A model generated the notes under the pieces. The model made no database searches, had not been told where the DNA came from, and worked only from the letters and a program-made list of their open reading frames with translations. Shown here in pieces: positions 1 to 8,383 of a stretch of DNA of 64,000 bases; the stretch's first letter is position 1; each line of letters opens with the position of its first letter. Source of the DNA: Aurantimicrobium minutum (GTDB taxonomy: Bacteria; Actinomycetota; Actinomycetes; Actinomycetales; Microbacteriaceae); assembly GCF_029892845.1 (NCBI RefSeq), contig NZ_JARXVT010000003.1, positions 244,615-308,614 of the forward strand, written 5' to 3'. A program made the position numbers and the translations under genes.

Positions 1-732
1 GATGGGAATGAGAGAGTTCCTTACCGCATCAGCTCTTCTGAGCACGGAGTGAATAAGCGCTCGACCTGTTCGACCGTTGCCATCGACGAAGGGGTGAATG
101 GTTTCAAACTGAGCGTGAGCAATGGCTGCCCGCACAACCGGATTCCCCTCGGTGGCGGTGATGAATTGTGCCAAGTTGTCAACAAGGCGTGGCACATCAC
201 TTTCTGGCGGCGGCACATACTGGGCCCTCAGCGGGCTCCAACCAGATCCCCCCACCCAGTTCTGTTCTGTGCGGAGCCCATATTCAAGTCGTGGCTCAAT
301 CACGTGCTGAAGCGCACACAGGTCAGCCGTTGTGATCTCGCGGGTGTGTTCCGAGAGTTCAGCGATTGCTTGTTCAGTTGCGCGAACATTTGCCACAACA
401 TCAAGTGCGGCCTGAGTCCCCTGTTTCAACGATTCTGCGATAGCAAGTTTTTTGGGGGTGACTCGGTTACCTTCAATCCAGGATGAGGAGATGCTCTCGG
501 AGCGGATAAGTAAATGGCTCAGGTAGCCACCACGGCTACCCACTCGCTCATCAGCGCGGGCCAAAACCACCAGTGCATCTTCTGCTGCAGATTGTGCGCG
601 TTCACCCAGTTGAGGCAACCTCAGGCTGAGCTCGTCTGGAACATATGCCAGATAGCGCCCTGCTGCTCGATCTTTGCGACTGAGTCCACCAGTGTCTTCT
701 GGTTGCCACAGCCTCTCTACGTAAGTACCCAT
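1..732 (-). CDS. Fic family protein (adenylyltransferase), 3' end beyond window
   Basis: The minus strand is open from an ATG at 732 to the window edge (244 codons, no stop yet), preceded by an AGGAG ribosome site. The Fic core motif HPFVDGNGRTGR lies at residues 213-224, with the catalytic His and the ATP-binding GNGR loop intact. An SxxxEG inhibitory-helix motif (SSWIEG, residues 83-88) precedes the core, so this looks like a Fic protein with built-in autoinhibition that would not need a separate antitoxin. Fic enzymes usually transfer AMP from ATP to Ser, Thr or Tyr of a target protein; the target cannot be read here. The gene lies just downstream of atpI in the same orientation, where atpB is normally found in actinobacteria, so it is probably an insertion. 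Alternative: a Fic-type regulator without toxicity. Confidence 0.9.
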   Translation of the reverse strand, partial: MGTYVERLWQPEDTGGLSRKDRAAGRYLAYVPDELSLRLPQLGERAQSAAEDALVVLARADERVGSRGGYLSHLLIRSESISSSWIEGNRVTPKKLAIAESLKQGTQAALDVVANVRATEQAIAELSEHTREITTADLCALQHVIEPRLEYGLRTEQNWVGGSGWSPLRAQYVPPPESDVPRLVDNLAQFITATEGNPVVRAAIAHAQFETIHPFVDGNGRTGRALIHSVLRRADAVRNSLIPI

Positions 733-745
733 GGTGACTCCTGAC

Positions 746-772
746 GTAGAAAAAGGAAGCTTATATTTCTAC
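746..772. promoter_or_regulatory. Inverted repeat upstream of the Fic gene
   Basis: GTAGAAA (746-752) and its exact complement TTTCTAC (766-772) flank a 13-bp spacer, beginning 14 bp upstream of the Fic start codon. The position and symmetry suit an operator or a leader hairpin. There is no run of T typical of a terminator on either side. Function is inferred from position only. Confidence 0.35.
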
Positions 773-847
773 TTTAGAGCATCTAACCGAGAAATAGGAA
801 CACGAACCGACAGGATATTTCAAGAGCAGCGAGGCCGCTGACTGTAG

Positions 848-1297
848 CTAACGACTGAGGTCTGAGACGTAGGGCATGCGGGTCTTCATCACGACGACCA
901 CATCCACCACGAGCGAGGCAATGACGCCGGCGATGAGAGACAAGAACAGGGCAGTCGGGTTGATCCAGGGCTGGTCGCGCAGCGCAAGCGCTGCCACGAT
1001 GAACGCCACGAACTTCAAAAGCCAGGCGCCCAGCACAATTCCGAAGAATGCCACGATGTCGAAGCGCACAGCAATCAAAATGCTCAGCGCAGTAATACCT
1101 AAGAACACCCCAGCCATAGCCGCACCAATAACTGCAGACCATGCCGCAATGGGGCCGGCAACGAGCAGGCCGATCACTCCGCCCACCACAGCAATCGCTG
1201 CGGCGAAAGCGAAGCCATAGGCCAGCGTGCGGCGCAGCACGGGAACAGAGCTCGGAACACCGGGAGGCAGTACGCGTGAGGTTTCAGGATTAGTCAT
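848..1297 (-). CDS. atpI: AtpI-like membrane protein (ATP synthase-associated)
   Basis: 149 residues with four hydrophobic segments (about 24-48, 52-70, 78-102 and 113-136). It starts 2 bp after the wecA stop codon. In actinobacteria a small four-helix protein between wecA (rfe) and atpB is the position of AtpI, thought to help assemble the c-ring or carry divalent cations for F1Fo ATP synthase. Sequence similarity within this family is low, so the assignment rests on size, topology and gene order. The expected downstream atpB is not in the window; a Fic gene follows instead. Confidence 0.7.
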   Translation of the reverse strand: MTNPETSRVLPPGVPSSVPVLRRTLAYGFAFAAAIAVVGGVIGLLVAGPIAAWSAVIGAAMAGVFLGITALSILIAVRFDIVAFFGIVLGAWLLKFVAFIVAALALRDQPWINPTALFLSLIAGVIASLVVDVVVVMKTRMPYVSDLSR

Positions 1298-1299
1298 GA

Positions 1300-2637
1300 C
1301 TACTTGTCGGTATCTTTCTCGTCTGCGAATGTGGGTTGTGAATTAGAGGATGACTTCTTGCCTGAGCCGCGGGTCACGATGCCGTCCAGTTCAATCTGAC
1401 CGGTAGCTCCGGCAATAACTTCCTCGGCAGGAACTGGAACATCGTCCTCGAACTTGTTGCTGGCTGCATCTAGCGGGTCATACTCAGCCAGGACAGCGTC
1501 GTCCTTGAGGGACTGAATTGTCTTCTCCACGCGCTGGCGACGCGTCAAAGGCAGGATGGTCAGCACTGCGCTGACAATCGTTCCCACAATCAAAAACACA
1601 ATCGCGATGGCATATGGCTTCACAATGAAGAACAACAAGAAGCCGATAGAAACAACGGCAGTCCAGCTGTAAAGAATCAGTACAGCTTGCAAGTGTGAAT
1701 GCCCCATGTCGAGCAGACGGTGGTGCAAATGCTTGCGGTCAGCAGTGAAGGGAGACTTACCCGCGCTCACCCGGCGCAGCACGGCAAGGGAGAAGTCAGC
1801 CAACGGGAGAAGCAGAATGGCGAACGGCAACATGATGGGTAAGAAAGCAGGAAGTAGCTGCGACTTACCTAAGCCGGTCTCGGTGAAACCGCCTGGATCA
1901 ATCTGCCCTGTGACGGCAATACCGGCCACTGCCATGAGCAGACCCACCAGCATGGAACCCGCATCTCCCATGAACAACCGGGCACGGTGCCAGTTGAAGG
2001 GTAAGAACCCAGCACACGCACCCACCAGAACTGCAGCAATCAACGAAGCCAGGTTGAAATAGTTGGAGGGGCTGGTCTCACGGGCAAGCAGGTAGCTATA
2101 GATCAGGAAGACACCGTTAGAGATCAGTGAGACACCAGCAACAAGACCATCGAGGCCGTCAATGAAATTGACGGCGTTCATGACTAGAACAATGACAAAA
2201 ATGGTCAGCAGGAAAGACATGGTGGGGGAACCCACCGTGATGCCGCCAATGGGAAGCGACAGAATCTGAACACCCTGCCAGGCAACAAGTGCTGCAACAC
2301 CTAACTGGGCAGCGAGCTTGATGGTCCAGTCCAAATCCCAGATGTCATCGAGAACTCCGACAACCACGATGAGAAAAGCCGCGCCCATGATGGCCAGCAC
2401 AGGACCTGGCTCTGCAAAGACAACCCGGAAAAACGGAATCTGACTTGCCACGGCGAAGGACAGCAAGATCCCGAGGAACATCGCCACGCCACCCAAACGA
2501 GGGGTGGGGCGAGTGTGAACGTCACGCTCACGAATCTTGGGATAAAGCTTGTATTTCAGGCTCAGGCGACGAATGACATATGAGAACCCGAAGGTGACCA
2601 CTGCCGAGGCGAAGGCCATGAGCGCGAGCATGAACAC
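1300..2637 (-). CDS. wecA: Polyprenyl-phosphate GlcNAc-1-phosphate transferase (MraY/WecA family)
   Basis: 445 residues with about eleven membrane helices. The family motifs are present: RPTPRLGG (43-50), the metal-binding VLDD (95-98), NAVNFIDGLDGL (154-165), a GDAGSM segment and the His-rich HLHHRLLDMGHSH loop. The enzyme moves a sugar-1-phosphate, typically GlcNAc-1-P from UDP-GlcNAc, onto undecaprenyl or decaprenyl phosphate, the first step in building lipid-linked surface polysaccharide. It could therefore start the glycans assembled by the many glycosyltransferases in this window. The hydrophilic C-terminal tail (about 370-445) is extra and not catalytic. It starts 3 bp downstream of the tsaC stop, in the conserved tsaC-wecA-atpI string. 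Confidence 0.93.
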   Translation of the reverse strand: MFMLALMAFASAVVTFGFSYVIRRLSLKYKLYPKIRERDVHTRPTPRLGGVAMFLGILLSFAVASQIPFFRVVFAEPGPVLAIMGAAFLIVVVGVLDDIWDLDWTIKLAAQLGVAALVAWQGVQILSLPIGGITVGSPTMSFLLTIFVIVLVMNAVNFIDGLDGLVAGVSLISNGVFLIYSYLLARETSPSNYFNLASLIAAVLVGACAGFLPFNWHRARLFMGDAGSMLVGLLMAVAGIAVTGQIDPGGFTETGLGKSQLLPAFLPIMLPFAILLLPLADFSLAVLRRVSAGKSPFTADRKHLHHRLLDMGHSHLQAVLILYSWTAVVSIGFLLFFIVKPYAIAIVFLIVGTIVSAVLTILPLTRRQRVEKTIQSLKDDAVLAEYDPLDAASNKFEDDVPVPAEEVIAGATGQIELDGIVTRGSGKKSSSNSQPTFADEKDTDK

Positions 2638-2640
2638 GAG

Positions 2641-3318
2641 TTAGCCCACCGCTTCAGTCGAAGGCTCGAGTGTGTCACCAATGACGTCACGGAGCTGTGC
2701 TGCGGTGACAACACCATCACGAAGAATGCGAATACCGCCGGTGCCGCGAGAAAGCGCAGTGGCATCCACGATGGTAGAAGCTAGCCCTTCGGTTGCTTCA
2801 CCCCCGTCGAGATAAACCTCAACACGAGCACCCAGCTGATCATGAGCACCAGAAGCAGTTGTCGCTGCAGGTTCACCTGTGAGGTTCGCCGAAGAGACCG
2901 CAAGCGGTCCGGTTTCTGCCAGAAGTTCAAGCGCAACAGGGTGTGCTGGGACACGAACAGCAACTGTGCCGTTGGTGTCACCCAAGTCCCATGCCAGTGA
3001 AGGTTGTGCTTCGAGCACGATGGTGAGCCCGCCAGGCCAGAATGCCGCAGCAAGAGAGCGGACTTCGTCAGGAATGTTCTGCGCAAGACCATCCATCGTT
3101 GCTGCCGATGGCATCAACACAGGAGGAGGCGACTGACGCCCGCGGCCTTTGGCCTCCAGAAGCAGTTGCACTGCTTCTGGACTGAATGCATTAGCTCCCA
3201 CGCCATAGACAGTGTCTGTGGGAATGACGACAAGCTGACCCTTCGCCACGGCTTGGCGAGCAAGCCGCATGCCGGTGAGGAGTTCGGAATTATCCGAGCA
3301 GTCGTAGATGCGAGACAT
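2641..3318 (-). CDS. tsaC: L-threonylcarbamoyladenylate synthase (Sua5/YrdC family)
   Basis: 225 residues covering the YrdC fold: IPTDTVYGVGANAFS (32-46), the KGR..SPPPVL nucleotide-binding segment (57-68) and the SSANLTGEP segment near 146-154. It makes threonylcarbamoyl-AMP from Thr, bicarbonate and ATP for the t6A37 modification of ANN-decoding tRNAs. The length is that of a TsaC-type protein rather than of full Sua5 with its extra C-terminal domain. In actinobacteria it usually follows prmC; here a glycosyltransferase gene (3369-4355) separates the two. Confidence 0.93.
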   Translation of the reverse strand: MSRIYDCSDNSELLTGMRLARQAVAKGQLVVIPTDTVYGVGANAFSPEAVQLLLEAKGRGRQSPPPVLMPSAATMDGLAQNIPDEVRSLAAAFWPGGLTIVLEAQPSLAWDLGDTNGTVAVRVPAHPVALELLAETGPLAVSSANLTGEPAATTASGAHDQLGARVEVYLDGGEATEGLASTIVDATALSRGTGGIRILRDGVVTAAQLRDVIGDTLEPSTEAVG

Positions 3319-3368
3319 AACTCTGACAGTTTACGCGTCGAAGTTTAAAGCGAAGTTGGAACAGCGCC

Positions 3369-4355
3369 TTAGAGCGGCTGAACCAAATCACGCAAGATGT
3401 CACGGGGTCCATTGCTCACTCGGAAATAGCGCCCTGTGAGGACTTGACCAAGCACAGGAACCCAGCGAATAGCCCGGTAGCGTGGGTAGGAAGAGCGTGC
3501 CTGTTGGAGTTTCAGCGACGAAGCGATCAACGACAGTGCGGATGCTGAAGCACCGAGTTCACTCGCCCGCTCAGAAAGTGACGTGATGCGAGCCAACAGG
3601 CGAGCATTACGTTCTGCCCCTTCAGCGCGTAGCTTGGCCATGCGAGTAGAAAGTGTGTTTTTCTTCACACCAATTTGGTTGGAATCATGTTGGCGATAGC
3701 CAATCAGTGATTCCGTCACAGCGAACTGCTCACCTGAGAGTGCAGCAACCATGGCCAGCCACTCGTCATGAACCCAGCCAGAAGGAAAAGGCGCGGCTTT
3801 ATCGAAGACCGAACGTGAGAAGGCAGCAGTAGCACCGGTCACAATGTTGCGCTTGATTAGAACATCTACGGGGTGAGAAACAATCCCCGCTCGTTCTGCA
3901 GAAGAGAGTGACAACGCTTCAAAGAGAGAGTGGCCGAGTGGCTCTCCGCTGGAGTTAACCAACTGGGCATCGCCGAAGACAAAACCTGCCCCTGCTTTCA
4001 GCTGGGCAGTTTCCACTTCCAAGCGCTGCGGGAACCACAGGTCATCTTGATCTGCCAAGAAGATGTAGGGCTTGGTCGTTGCGGCAATGGCCTGCTCGAA
4101 GTTCTTGGTGACGCCCAAGGATGTCTTGTTTGAGATCACAGTCAATTTCACTGTGCGCAGTTCAGAGCTGTGCTCAGAAAGTCGTTCCCAGGTTTGCTTG
4201 ACTAGAGCAATCGTGCCGTCAGTTGAGCCGTCATCCGAGACCACGATTTCTGCAGGCAACAGCGTCTGAGCAGCCATGCTCTCCAGCTGCTCCACGATGA
4301 ACGGTGCACCGTTGTAAGTGCACATTGCCACCGAAATCTCGGGCGAAATAGCCAC
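3369..4355 (-). CDS. Family 2 glycosyltransferase
   Basis: 328 residues with the GT-A fold: N-terminal SVAMCTYNG, the SDDGSTDGT nucleotide-binding segment, LADQDDLW as the DxD-type metal motif, and a later WVHDEWL. The second half resembles GT2 enzymes that use dTDP-rhamnose or similar donors in O-antigen-like glycan assembly, but donor and acceptor cannot be read from sequence. There are no membrane helices. It lies 30 bp after prmC and 50 bp before tsaC in the same direction, so it is probably cotranscribed with these housekeeping genes and looks inserted into the prmC-tsaC pair. Confidence 0.88.
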   Translation of the reverse strand: MAISPEISVAMCTYNGAPFIVEQLESMAAQTLLPAEIVVSDDGSTDGTIALVKQTWERLSEHSSELRTVKLTVISNKTSLGVTKNFEQAIAATTKPYIFLADQDDLWFPQRLEVETAQLKAGAGFVFGDAQLVNSSGEPLGHSLFEALSLSSAERAGIVSHPVDVLIKRNIVTGATAAFSRSVFDKAAPFPSGWVHDEWLAMVAALSGEQFAVTESLIGYRQHDSNQIGVKKNTLSTRMAKLRAEGAERNARLLARITSLSERASELGASASALSLIASSLKLQQARSSYPRYRAIRWVPVLGQVLTGRYFRVSNGPRDILRDLVQPL

Positions 4356-4385
4356 AGGTCAACTCCCCTTAGGTCAGGGTTCAGT

Positions 4386-5285
4386 CTACGGGCGGGTTGC
4401 TGTGGTGTAACGGTCGCGACCGGTCAGGTCGCGATGTGTTGCAGTAGCACGCCATCCGTCTGCCGAGAGAATCTCTCGAATATCGGCGCCTTGCAATTCA
4501 CCGTGCTCCAACATGAGTGCAGCACCGGGACGCCCGAGAACTAAAGCCACCTGCGACACCTGGCGCACCACATCAAGACCGTCCTGGCCGCCATAGAGAG
4601 CAAGTGCGGGGTCAAAGAGCTGAACCTCTGGGTCACGAGGAATGGCATCTACCGGGATGTAGGGAGGGTTGGACGCAATGACAGCGACTGTGCCTTCAAG
4701 CTGAGGGAAGGTCGCTAGCAACTCTTCGCCTGCAAGGTCACCGGGTACTAGGTGAGCATTATTGCCACCCAGTGCAGAGAAGTTCTTCGACGTCCATGGA
4801 AGAGCTTCAGGGCTCTTCTCCACGGCATAGATGGTGGCGTGAGGAACTTCAGTTGCCATCGCGAGGGCAATAGCACCAGAACCTGTTCCGAGGTCTACAC
4901 CAATGGGCGAAGGCTCCGCCAGAGAACGTAAGGCATCAATGGCCATTCCAGCGAGCTGTTCCGTCTCGGGACGAGGAACAAAAACGCCTGGGCCAACCTG
5001 GAGCGTCATCGACCTAAACCAGGCGACACCCAAGATGTGTTGGAGGGGTTCGCGGCCAGCGCGGCGTTCGACAAGCTGACGAATAGCAAGCGCAGATTCA
5101 CCTGGCACGGTGAAGCCCGTGACCAGCTTGGAGGCGAGTTCACCGCGGCTCCAGCCCAGAATGTGACCAATAAGTAGCCCGGCATCCACGTCTGCTTCCA
5201 GAATCCCGGCAGCACTCAACTGCTCCATTGCCCACTGACGAAGATCAGTGAGGGCAATGTCGTCGGCATGAGGTGTGGAATTCAT
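4386..5285 (-). CDS. prmC: Peptide chain release factor N5-glutamine methyltransferase
   Basis: 299 residues. After the N-terminal helical domain there is FVPRPETE (102-109), the SAM-binding DLGTGSGAIA (131-140) and NPPY (206-209), the set that defines PrmC/HemK. It methylates the Gln of the GGQ motif in release factors RF1 and RF2 with S-adenosylmethionine. Its usual neighbour prfA lies 6.5 kb upstream (11795-12874), separated by cysK, an ATPase gene, cysE and a glycan module. It is divergent from cysK across 99 bp. Confidence 0.95.
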   Translation of the reverse strand: MNSTPHADDIALTDLRQWAMEQLSAAGILEADVDAGLLIGHILGWSRGELASKLVTGFTVPGESALAIRQLVERRAGREPLQHILGVAWFRSMTLQVGPGVFVPRPETEQLAGMAIDALRSLAEPSPIGVDLGTGSGAIALAMATEVPHATIYAVEKSPEALPWTSKNFSALGGNNAHLVPGDLAGEELLATFPQLEGTVAVIASNPPYIPVDAIPRDPEVQLFDPALALYGGQDGLDVVRQVSQVALVLGRPGAALMLEHGELQGADIREILSADGWRATATHRDLTGRDRYTTATRP

Positions 5286-5384
5286 AATGTCTTTGAACGT
5301 AACAGAACTATGCGGGGGTGCGTGTGTGCCACATAATCAAAGAACGCTTTAGTACCACCCACTTAGTAGAGAAACAGGTTCATC

Positions 5385-6320
5385 GTGGCTCGTCTGTATG
5401 ACAACATCACAGAGCTCACTGGCAACACCCCGCTGGTGCGCATCAACAGCTTGACCAAGGGCGCTGGCGCCACGGTTTACGCCAAGCTCGAGTTCTACAA
5501 CCCCGGCAACTCCGTCAAGGACCGCCTGGGCAAGGCAATCATTGACGCCGCAGAGAAGTCTGGTGAGCTCAAGCCAGGTGGAACCATCGTTGAGGGAACC
5601 TCCGGTAACACCGGTATTGCTCTTGCCCTAGTGGGCGCAGCTCGCGGCTACAAGGTCATCCTGACCATGCCAGAGACCATGAGCATCGAGCGCCGCGTAT
5701 TGGTGCGCGCATACGGTGCTGAAGTTGTCCTCACCCCAGGTTCTGAGGGTATGCGCGGTGCTGTTTCTCGCGCAGAAGAGATCGTGGCTAACACCCCTGG
5801 TGCAATCCTGGCTCGTCAGTTTGAGAACGCTGCAAACCCAGCTATCCACCGCGCAACTACTGCCGAAGAGGTCTGGGCAGACACCGACGGCAAGGTAGAC
5901 ATCTTCATTGCAGGTGTGGGAACTGGTGGAACCATTACTGGTACCGGTCAGCGCCTCAAGGAACTCAACCCCAACGTTCAGATCATTGCTGTTGAGCCCG
6001 AAGAGTCCCCCATTCTCAACGGTGGCGCTCCTGGTCCTCACAAGATCCAGGGCATTGGTGCGAACTTCGTTCCCCCCATCCTCGACACCACCGTTTATGA
6101 CGAGGTATTCGACGTCAACTTTGACCAGTCGATTGAGTTTGCTCGCCGCCTGGCTGCGGAAGAAGGCATCTTGGCGGGTATTTCCACCGGAGCTATCTTC
6201 TACGCAGCAACTGAGGTTGCCAAGCGTCCAGAGAACGCAGGCAAGACCATCGTTGCCATCGTCTGCGACTATGGCGAGCGCTATGTCTCCACCGCACTGT
6301 GGGAGCCTTTTAAGGACTAG
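5385..6320 (+). CDS. cysK: Cysteine synthase A (O-acetylserine sulfhydrylase)
   Basis: 311 residues, GTG start preceded by a weak [12 protein letters not shown] (39-47) contains the PLP-binding Lys45, and GTSGNTG near residue 70 is the substrate loop; [10 protein letters not shown] and GISTGA near the end complete the PLP phosphate pocket. It makes L-cysteine from O-acetylserine and sulfide. Its partner cysE lies 1.3 kb downstream, so cysK-cysE was probably adjacent before an ATPase gene entered. A clear terminator follows the stop. Codon use is like the housekeeping genes. Confidence 0.97.
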   Translation: MARLYDNITELTGNTPLVRINSLTKGAGATVYAKLEFYNPGNSVKDRLGKAIIDAAEKSGELKPGGTIVEGTSGNTGIALALVGAARGYKVILTMPETMSIERRVLVRAYGAEVVLTPGSEGMRGAVSRAEEIVANTPGAILARQFENAANPAIHRATTAEEVWADTDGKVDIFIAGVGTGGTITGTGQRLKELNPNVQIIAVEPEESPILNGGAPGPHKIQGIGANFVPPILDTTVYDEVFDVNFDQSIEFARRLAAEEGILAGISTGAIFYAATEVAKRPENAGKTIVAIVCDYGERYVSTALWEPFKD

Positions 6321-6331
6321 CCCCTCTATTC

Positions 6332-6366
6332 AGAACCCCCGTTTGACGAAGTCTTACGGGGGTTCT
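6332..6366 (+). terminator. Intrinsic terminator after cysK
   Basis: AGAACCCCCGT (6332-6342) pairs perfectly with ACGGGGGTTCT (6356-6366) around a 13-nt loop, beginning 11 bp after the cysK stop and followed by a short T/G-rich tract. The 11-bp GC-rich stem fits a rho-independent terminator and separates cysK from the ATPase gene, which should then have its own promoter. Confidence 0.8.
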
Positions 6367-6395
6367 TGGGTTAATAGTGATTACGCATGAACCCG

Positions 6396-6445
6396 TTTAT
6401 AACAATTTATAAGCATTTATAGTTTTTTCTTATAAGTACTTATAA
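6396..6445. promoter_or_regulatory. Helically phased TTATAA repeats with a 16-bp palindrome (putative operator)
   Basis: TTATAA-type boxes start at 6397, 6407, 6417 (TTATAG), 6430 and 6440; most steps are 10 bp, close to one DNA turn. The last two form the perfect palindrome TTATAAGTACTTATAA at 6430-6445, which ends one base before the first possible ATG of the ATPase gene. This is the layout of a cooperative repressor site overlapping a -10 element (TATAAG or TATAAA). The binding protein is unknown; autoregulation by the downstream ATPase, which ends in a winged-helix-like domain, is possible. Confidence 0.55.
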
Positions 6446-6446
6446 A

Positions 6447-7631
6447 ATGTTACATATGGAACATGGAACGAACCCTTACTCCCCTGGCGCTGGTCGAAAG
6501 CCGACTGAACTTGTTGGAAGAGACCAAACTCTGGACAGATGGAAATCTAGTCTGCAGCGAATCGAAAATGGTCGGGACGCAAGATCTTTTTGCCTATACG
6601 GTTTACGAGGTGTCGGCAAAACCGTTCTGCTTGCTGAATTTTCCAGAGAAGCAAAGAAACACGAATGGATAGTAGTTAAATTTGAAGCCGGGGCTGGACA
6701 AACTCTTCGGGAAAGACTGAGCCTGGAGCTACATCAAGTTCTTGCAGATTTCGCAAGGCCAGGCGCAAAAGAACGAATGCTAAAAGCTTTCAAAACACTC
6801 GCGAGTTTCAAAACGACGTTCGATCCTAATTCTGGAAACTTCAGCTTTGGTATCGACCTAAGTGATCAACCAGGCGGAGGTGCGGATTCAGGAAACTTAG
6901 AATCTGACATGTTTAAACTCGTCCACGACGTCTCCAGCGCAGCGCAAGATCTCGGCTTGGGCTTCACACTATTGGTCGATGAAGCTCAAGACCTGGAGGA
7001 AGAAGAACTCGCTGTTCTAGCTGCAGTTACTCATCGCGCTGGGCAAGAAGGTTGGGCATTTCTAGCTGCCGTTGCCGGACTTCCAAGCCTGCCAAGATTG
7101 TTTTCTGAAGCGAAGTCTTATACAGAACGGCTTTTTGATTATCATGAAATTCGAGAATTACCCCTTGAAGATGCGCGGTTAGCGCTCACCTCACCTGCTG
7201 CTAGTGAAGGAATCGGGTGGGAAGACAGTGCTCGAGATTATGTGATTAACGCAGCAAGCGGATATCCCTATTACATCCAGCAATTTGGACATGATTCATG
7301 GATCGCCGCGGATTCCGACCCGATTTCTCTCCAAGATGCTCAACAAGGAGTTGAGTTTGGACAACGGGAATTAGACGGTGGGTTCTTCCGGTCCCGCTGG
7401 GATCGCGCCACTACCAAAGAAAAAGAATATCTCCGTGCCGTTGCTGCAGAGGGAAATAATTCAGCTATGTCTAGTGAAGTCGCCTCTCGCATGGGGCGAA
7501 AGATTGAAAGCCTTGGGCCCGCTAGGGCAAATTTGATTTCAAAAGGCATAATCTACGCCCCCGAACATGGGGTCGTAGCATTTACCGTTCCTGGAATGGT
7601 TGAGTTCATCAATCGACAAACTGACGAATAG
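6447..7631 (+). CDS. AAA/ORC-like P-loop ATPase with C-terminal winged-helix-like domain
   Basis: 394 residues. N-terminal NPYSPGAGR and LVGR segments lead to the Walker A GLRGVGKT (about 48-55) and Walker B LLVDEAQD (about 174-181). The last about 70 residues look like a winged helix that could bind DNA. Such ATPases (AAA_16/ORC-like) are common in actinobacteria but mostly uncharacterised. No ribosome site precedes the ATG at 6447; an ATG at 6456 lies 10 nt after TATAAA (6441-6446), so a leaderless transcript starting there is plausible. The gene sits between cysK and cysE behind the cysK terminator, with its own unusual promoter, which suggests insertion. A role in defence, plasmid-like regulation or DNA metabolism cannot be decided. 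Confidence 0.8.
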   Translation: MLHMEHGTNPYSPGAGRKPTELVGRDQTLDRWKSSLQRIENGRDARSFCLYGLRGVGKTVLLAEFSREAKKHEWIVVKFEAGAGQTLRERLSLELHQVLADFARPGAKERMLKAFKTLASFKTTFDPNSGNFSFGIDLSDQPGGGADSGNLESDMFKLVHDVSSAAQDLGLGFTLLVDEAQDLEEEELAVLAAVTHRAGQEGWAFLAAVAGLPSLPRLFSEAKSYTERLFDYHEIRELPLEDARLALTSPAASEGIGWEDSARDYVINAASGYPYYIQQFGHDSWIAADSDPISLQDAQQGVEFGQRELDGGFFRSRWDRATTKEKEYLRAVAAEGNNSAMSSEVASRMGRKIESLGPARANLISKGIIYAPEHGVVAFTVPGMVEFINRQTDE

Positions 7632-7663
7632 TTTTTTAGAACTTAGATAGCCTTGTAAGTCTT

Positions 7664-8248
7664 ATGCTCAATATCCGTGAAGACATCGCCAACGCGCGCT
7701 CACACGACCCAGCTGCTCGCTCGTCGTTTGAGACCTGGGTTGTTGCCTCTGGTCTTCACGCTGTCTGGGCACACCGCTGGCACCACTGGCTGTGGACTCA
7801 CGGCTTCAAATTCCTTGCACGTGTGGGATCGCAGTGCTCACGGTTATGGACTGGCGTGGAAATTCACCCAGGTGCAACCATTGGTCGTCGTTTCTTCATT
7901 GACCACGGGATGGGTGTTGTGATCGGTGAAACTGCAGAAATCGGTGACGACGTGATGATCTATCACGGAGTCACACTTGGTGGGCGTTCTCTGGAACAAG
8001 GTAAGCGCCACCCCACCATCGAGAACAATGTCACTATTGGAGCAGGCGCCAAAGTCCTAGGTCCACTCACCGTTGGTCACAACAGCGCCATTGGCGCCAA
8101 TGCAGTTGTTGTCAAGGACGTTCCTGCTGACTCACAGGTTGTGGGCATTCCAGGTATTGCCCGCCCACGTAACGGCAAGGTGGCGGTGCCAGGTGACGTA
8201 GTCGAGGACAACGGTCGTGCATGGGTTGATCCCGCCATGTTTATTTAA
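7664..8248 (+). CDS. cysE: Serine O-acetyltransferase
   Basis: 194 residues, the short form found in Gram-positive bacteria. A helical N-terminus (HRWHHWLW region) is followed by left-handed beta-helix hexapeptide repeats with [20 protein letters not shown] and YHGVTLGG, which carry the catalytic His and CoA site. It makes O-acetyl-L-serine from serine and acetyl-CoA, the substrate of CysK. A TAGCCT box at 7648-7653 lies 10 nt before the ATG and there is no clear Shine-Dalgarno, so a very short leader is likely. Confidence 0.95.
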   Translation: MLNIREDIANARSHDPAARSSFETWVVASGLHAVWAHRWHHWLWTHGFKFLARVGSQCSRLWTGVEIHPGATIGRRFFIDHGMGVVIGETAEIGDDVMIYHGVTLGGRSLEQGKRHPTIENNVTIGAGAKVLGPLTVGHNSAIGANAVVVKDVPADSQVVGIPGIARPRNGKVAVPGDVVEDNGRAWVDPAMFI

Positions 8249-8329
8249 ATAGTTCCAAAAGCTCTACATACAGGTAAAATAATAAACAGCAAGAGTTTGA
8301 TTCTCTGAGAAATCCGACAGTCGACTTGG

Positions 8330-8360
8330 TCCCTCACGAATATGCTGCGGCAGTGAGGGA
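8330..8360. terminator. Probable bidirectional terminator between cysE and a convergent glycosyltransferase
   Basis: TCCCTCAC (8330-8337) pairs with GTGAGGGA (8353-8360) across a 15-nt loop, 81 bp after the cysE stop and 23 bp before the stop codon of the convergent minus-strand gene. The 8-bp stem lacks a long U tract, so termination efficiency is uncertain. Confidence 0.5.
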
Positions 8361-8383
8361 TTGCTCATTTAAGCTGCAGTGGA

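Noticed and set aside
49..486. Plus-strand open frame at the left edge
   Set aside because: It lies antisense to the Fic coding frame and has no ribosome site or family match.
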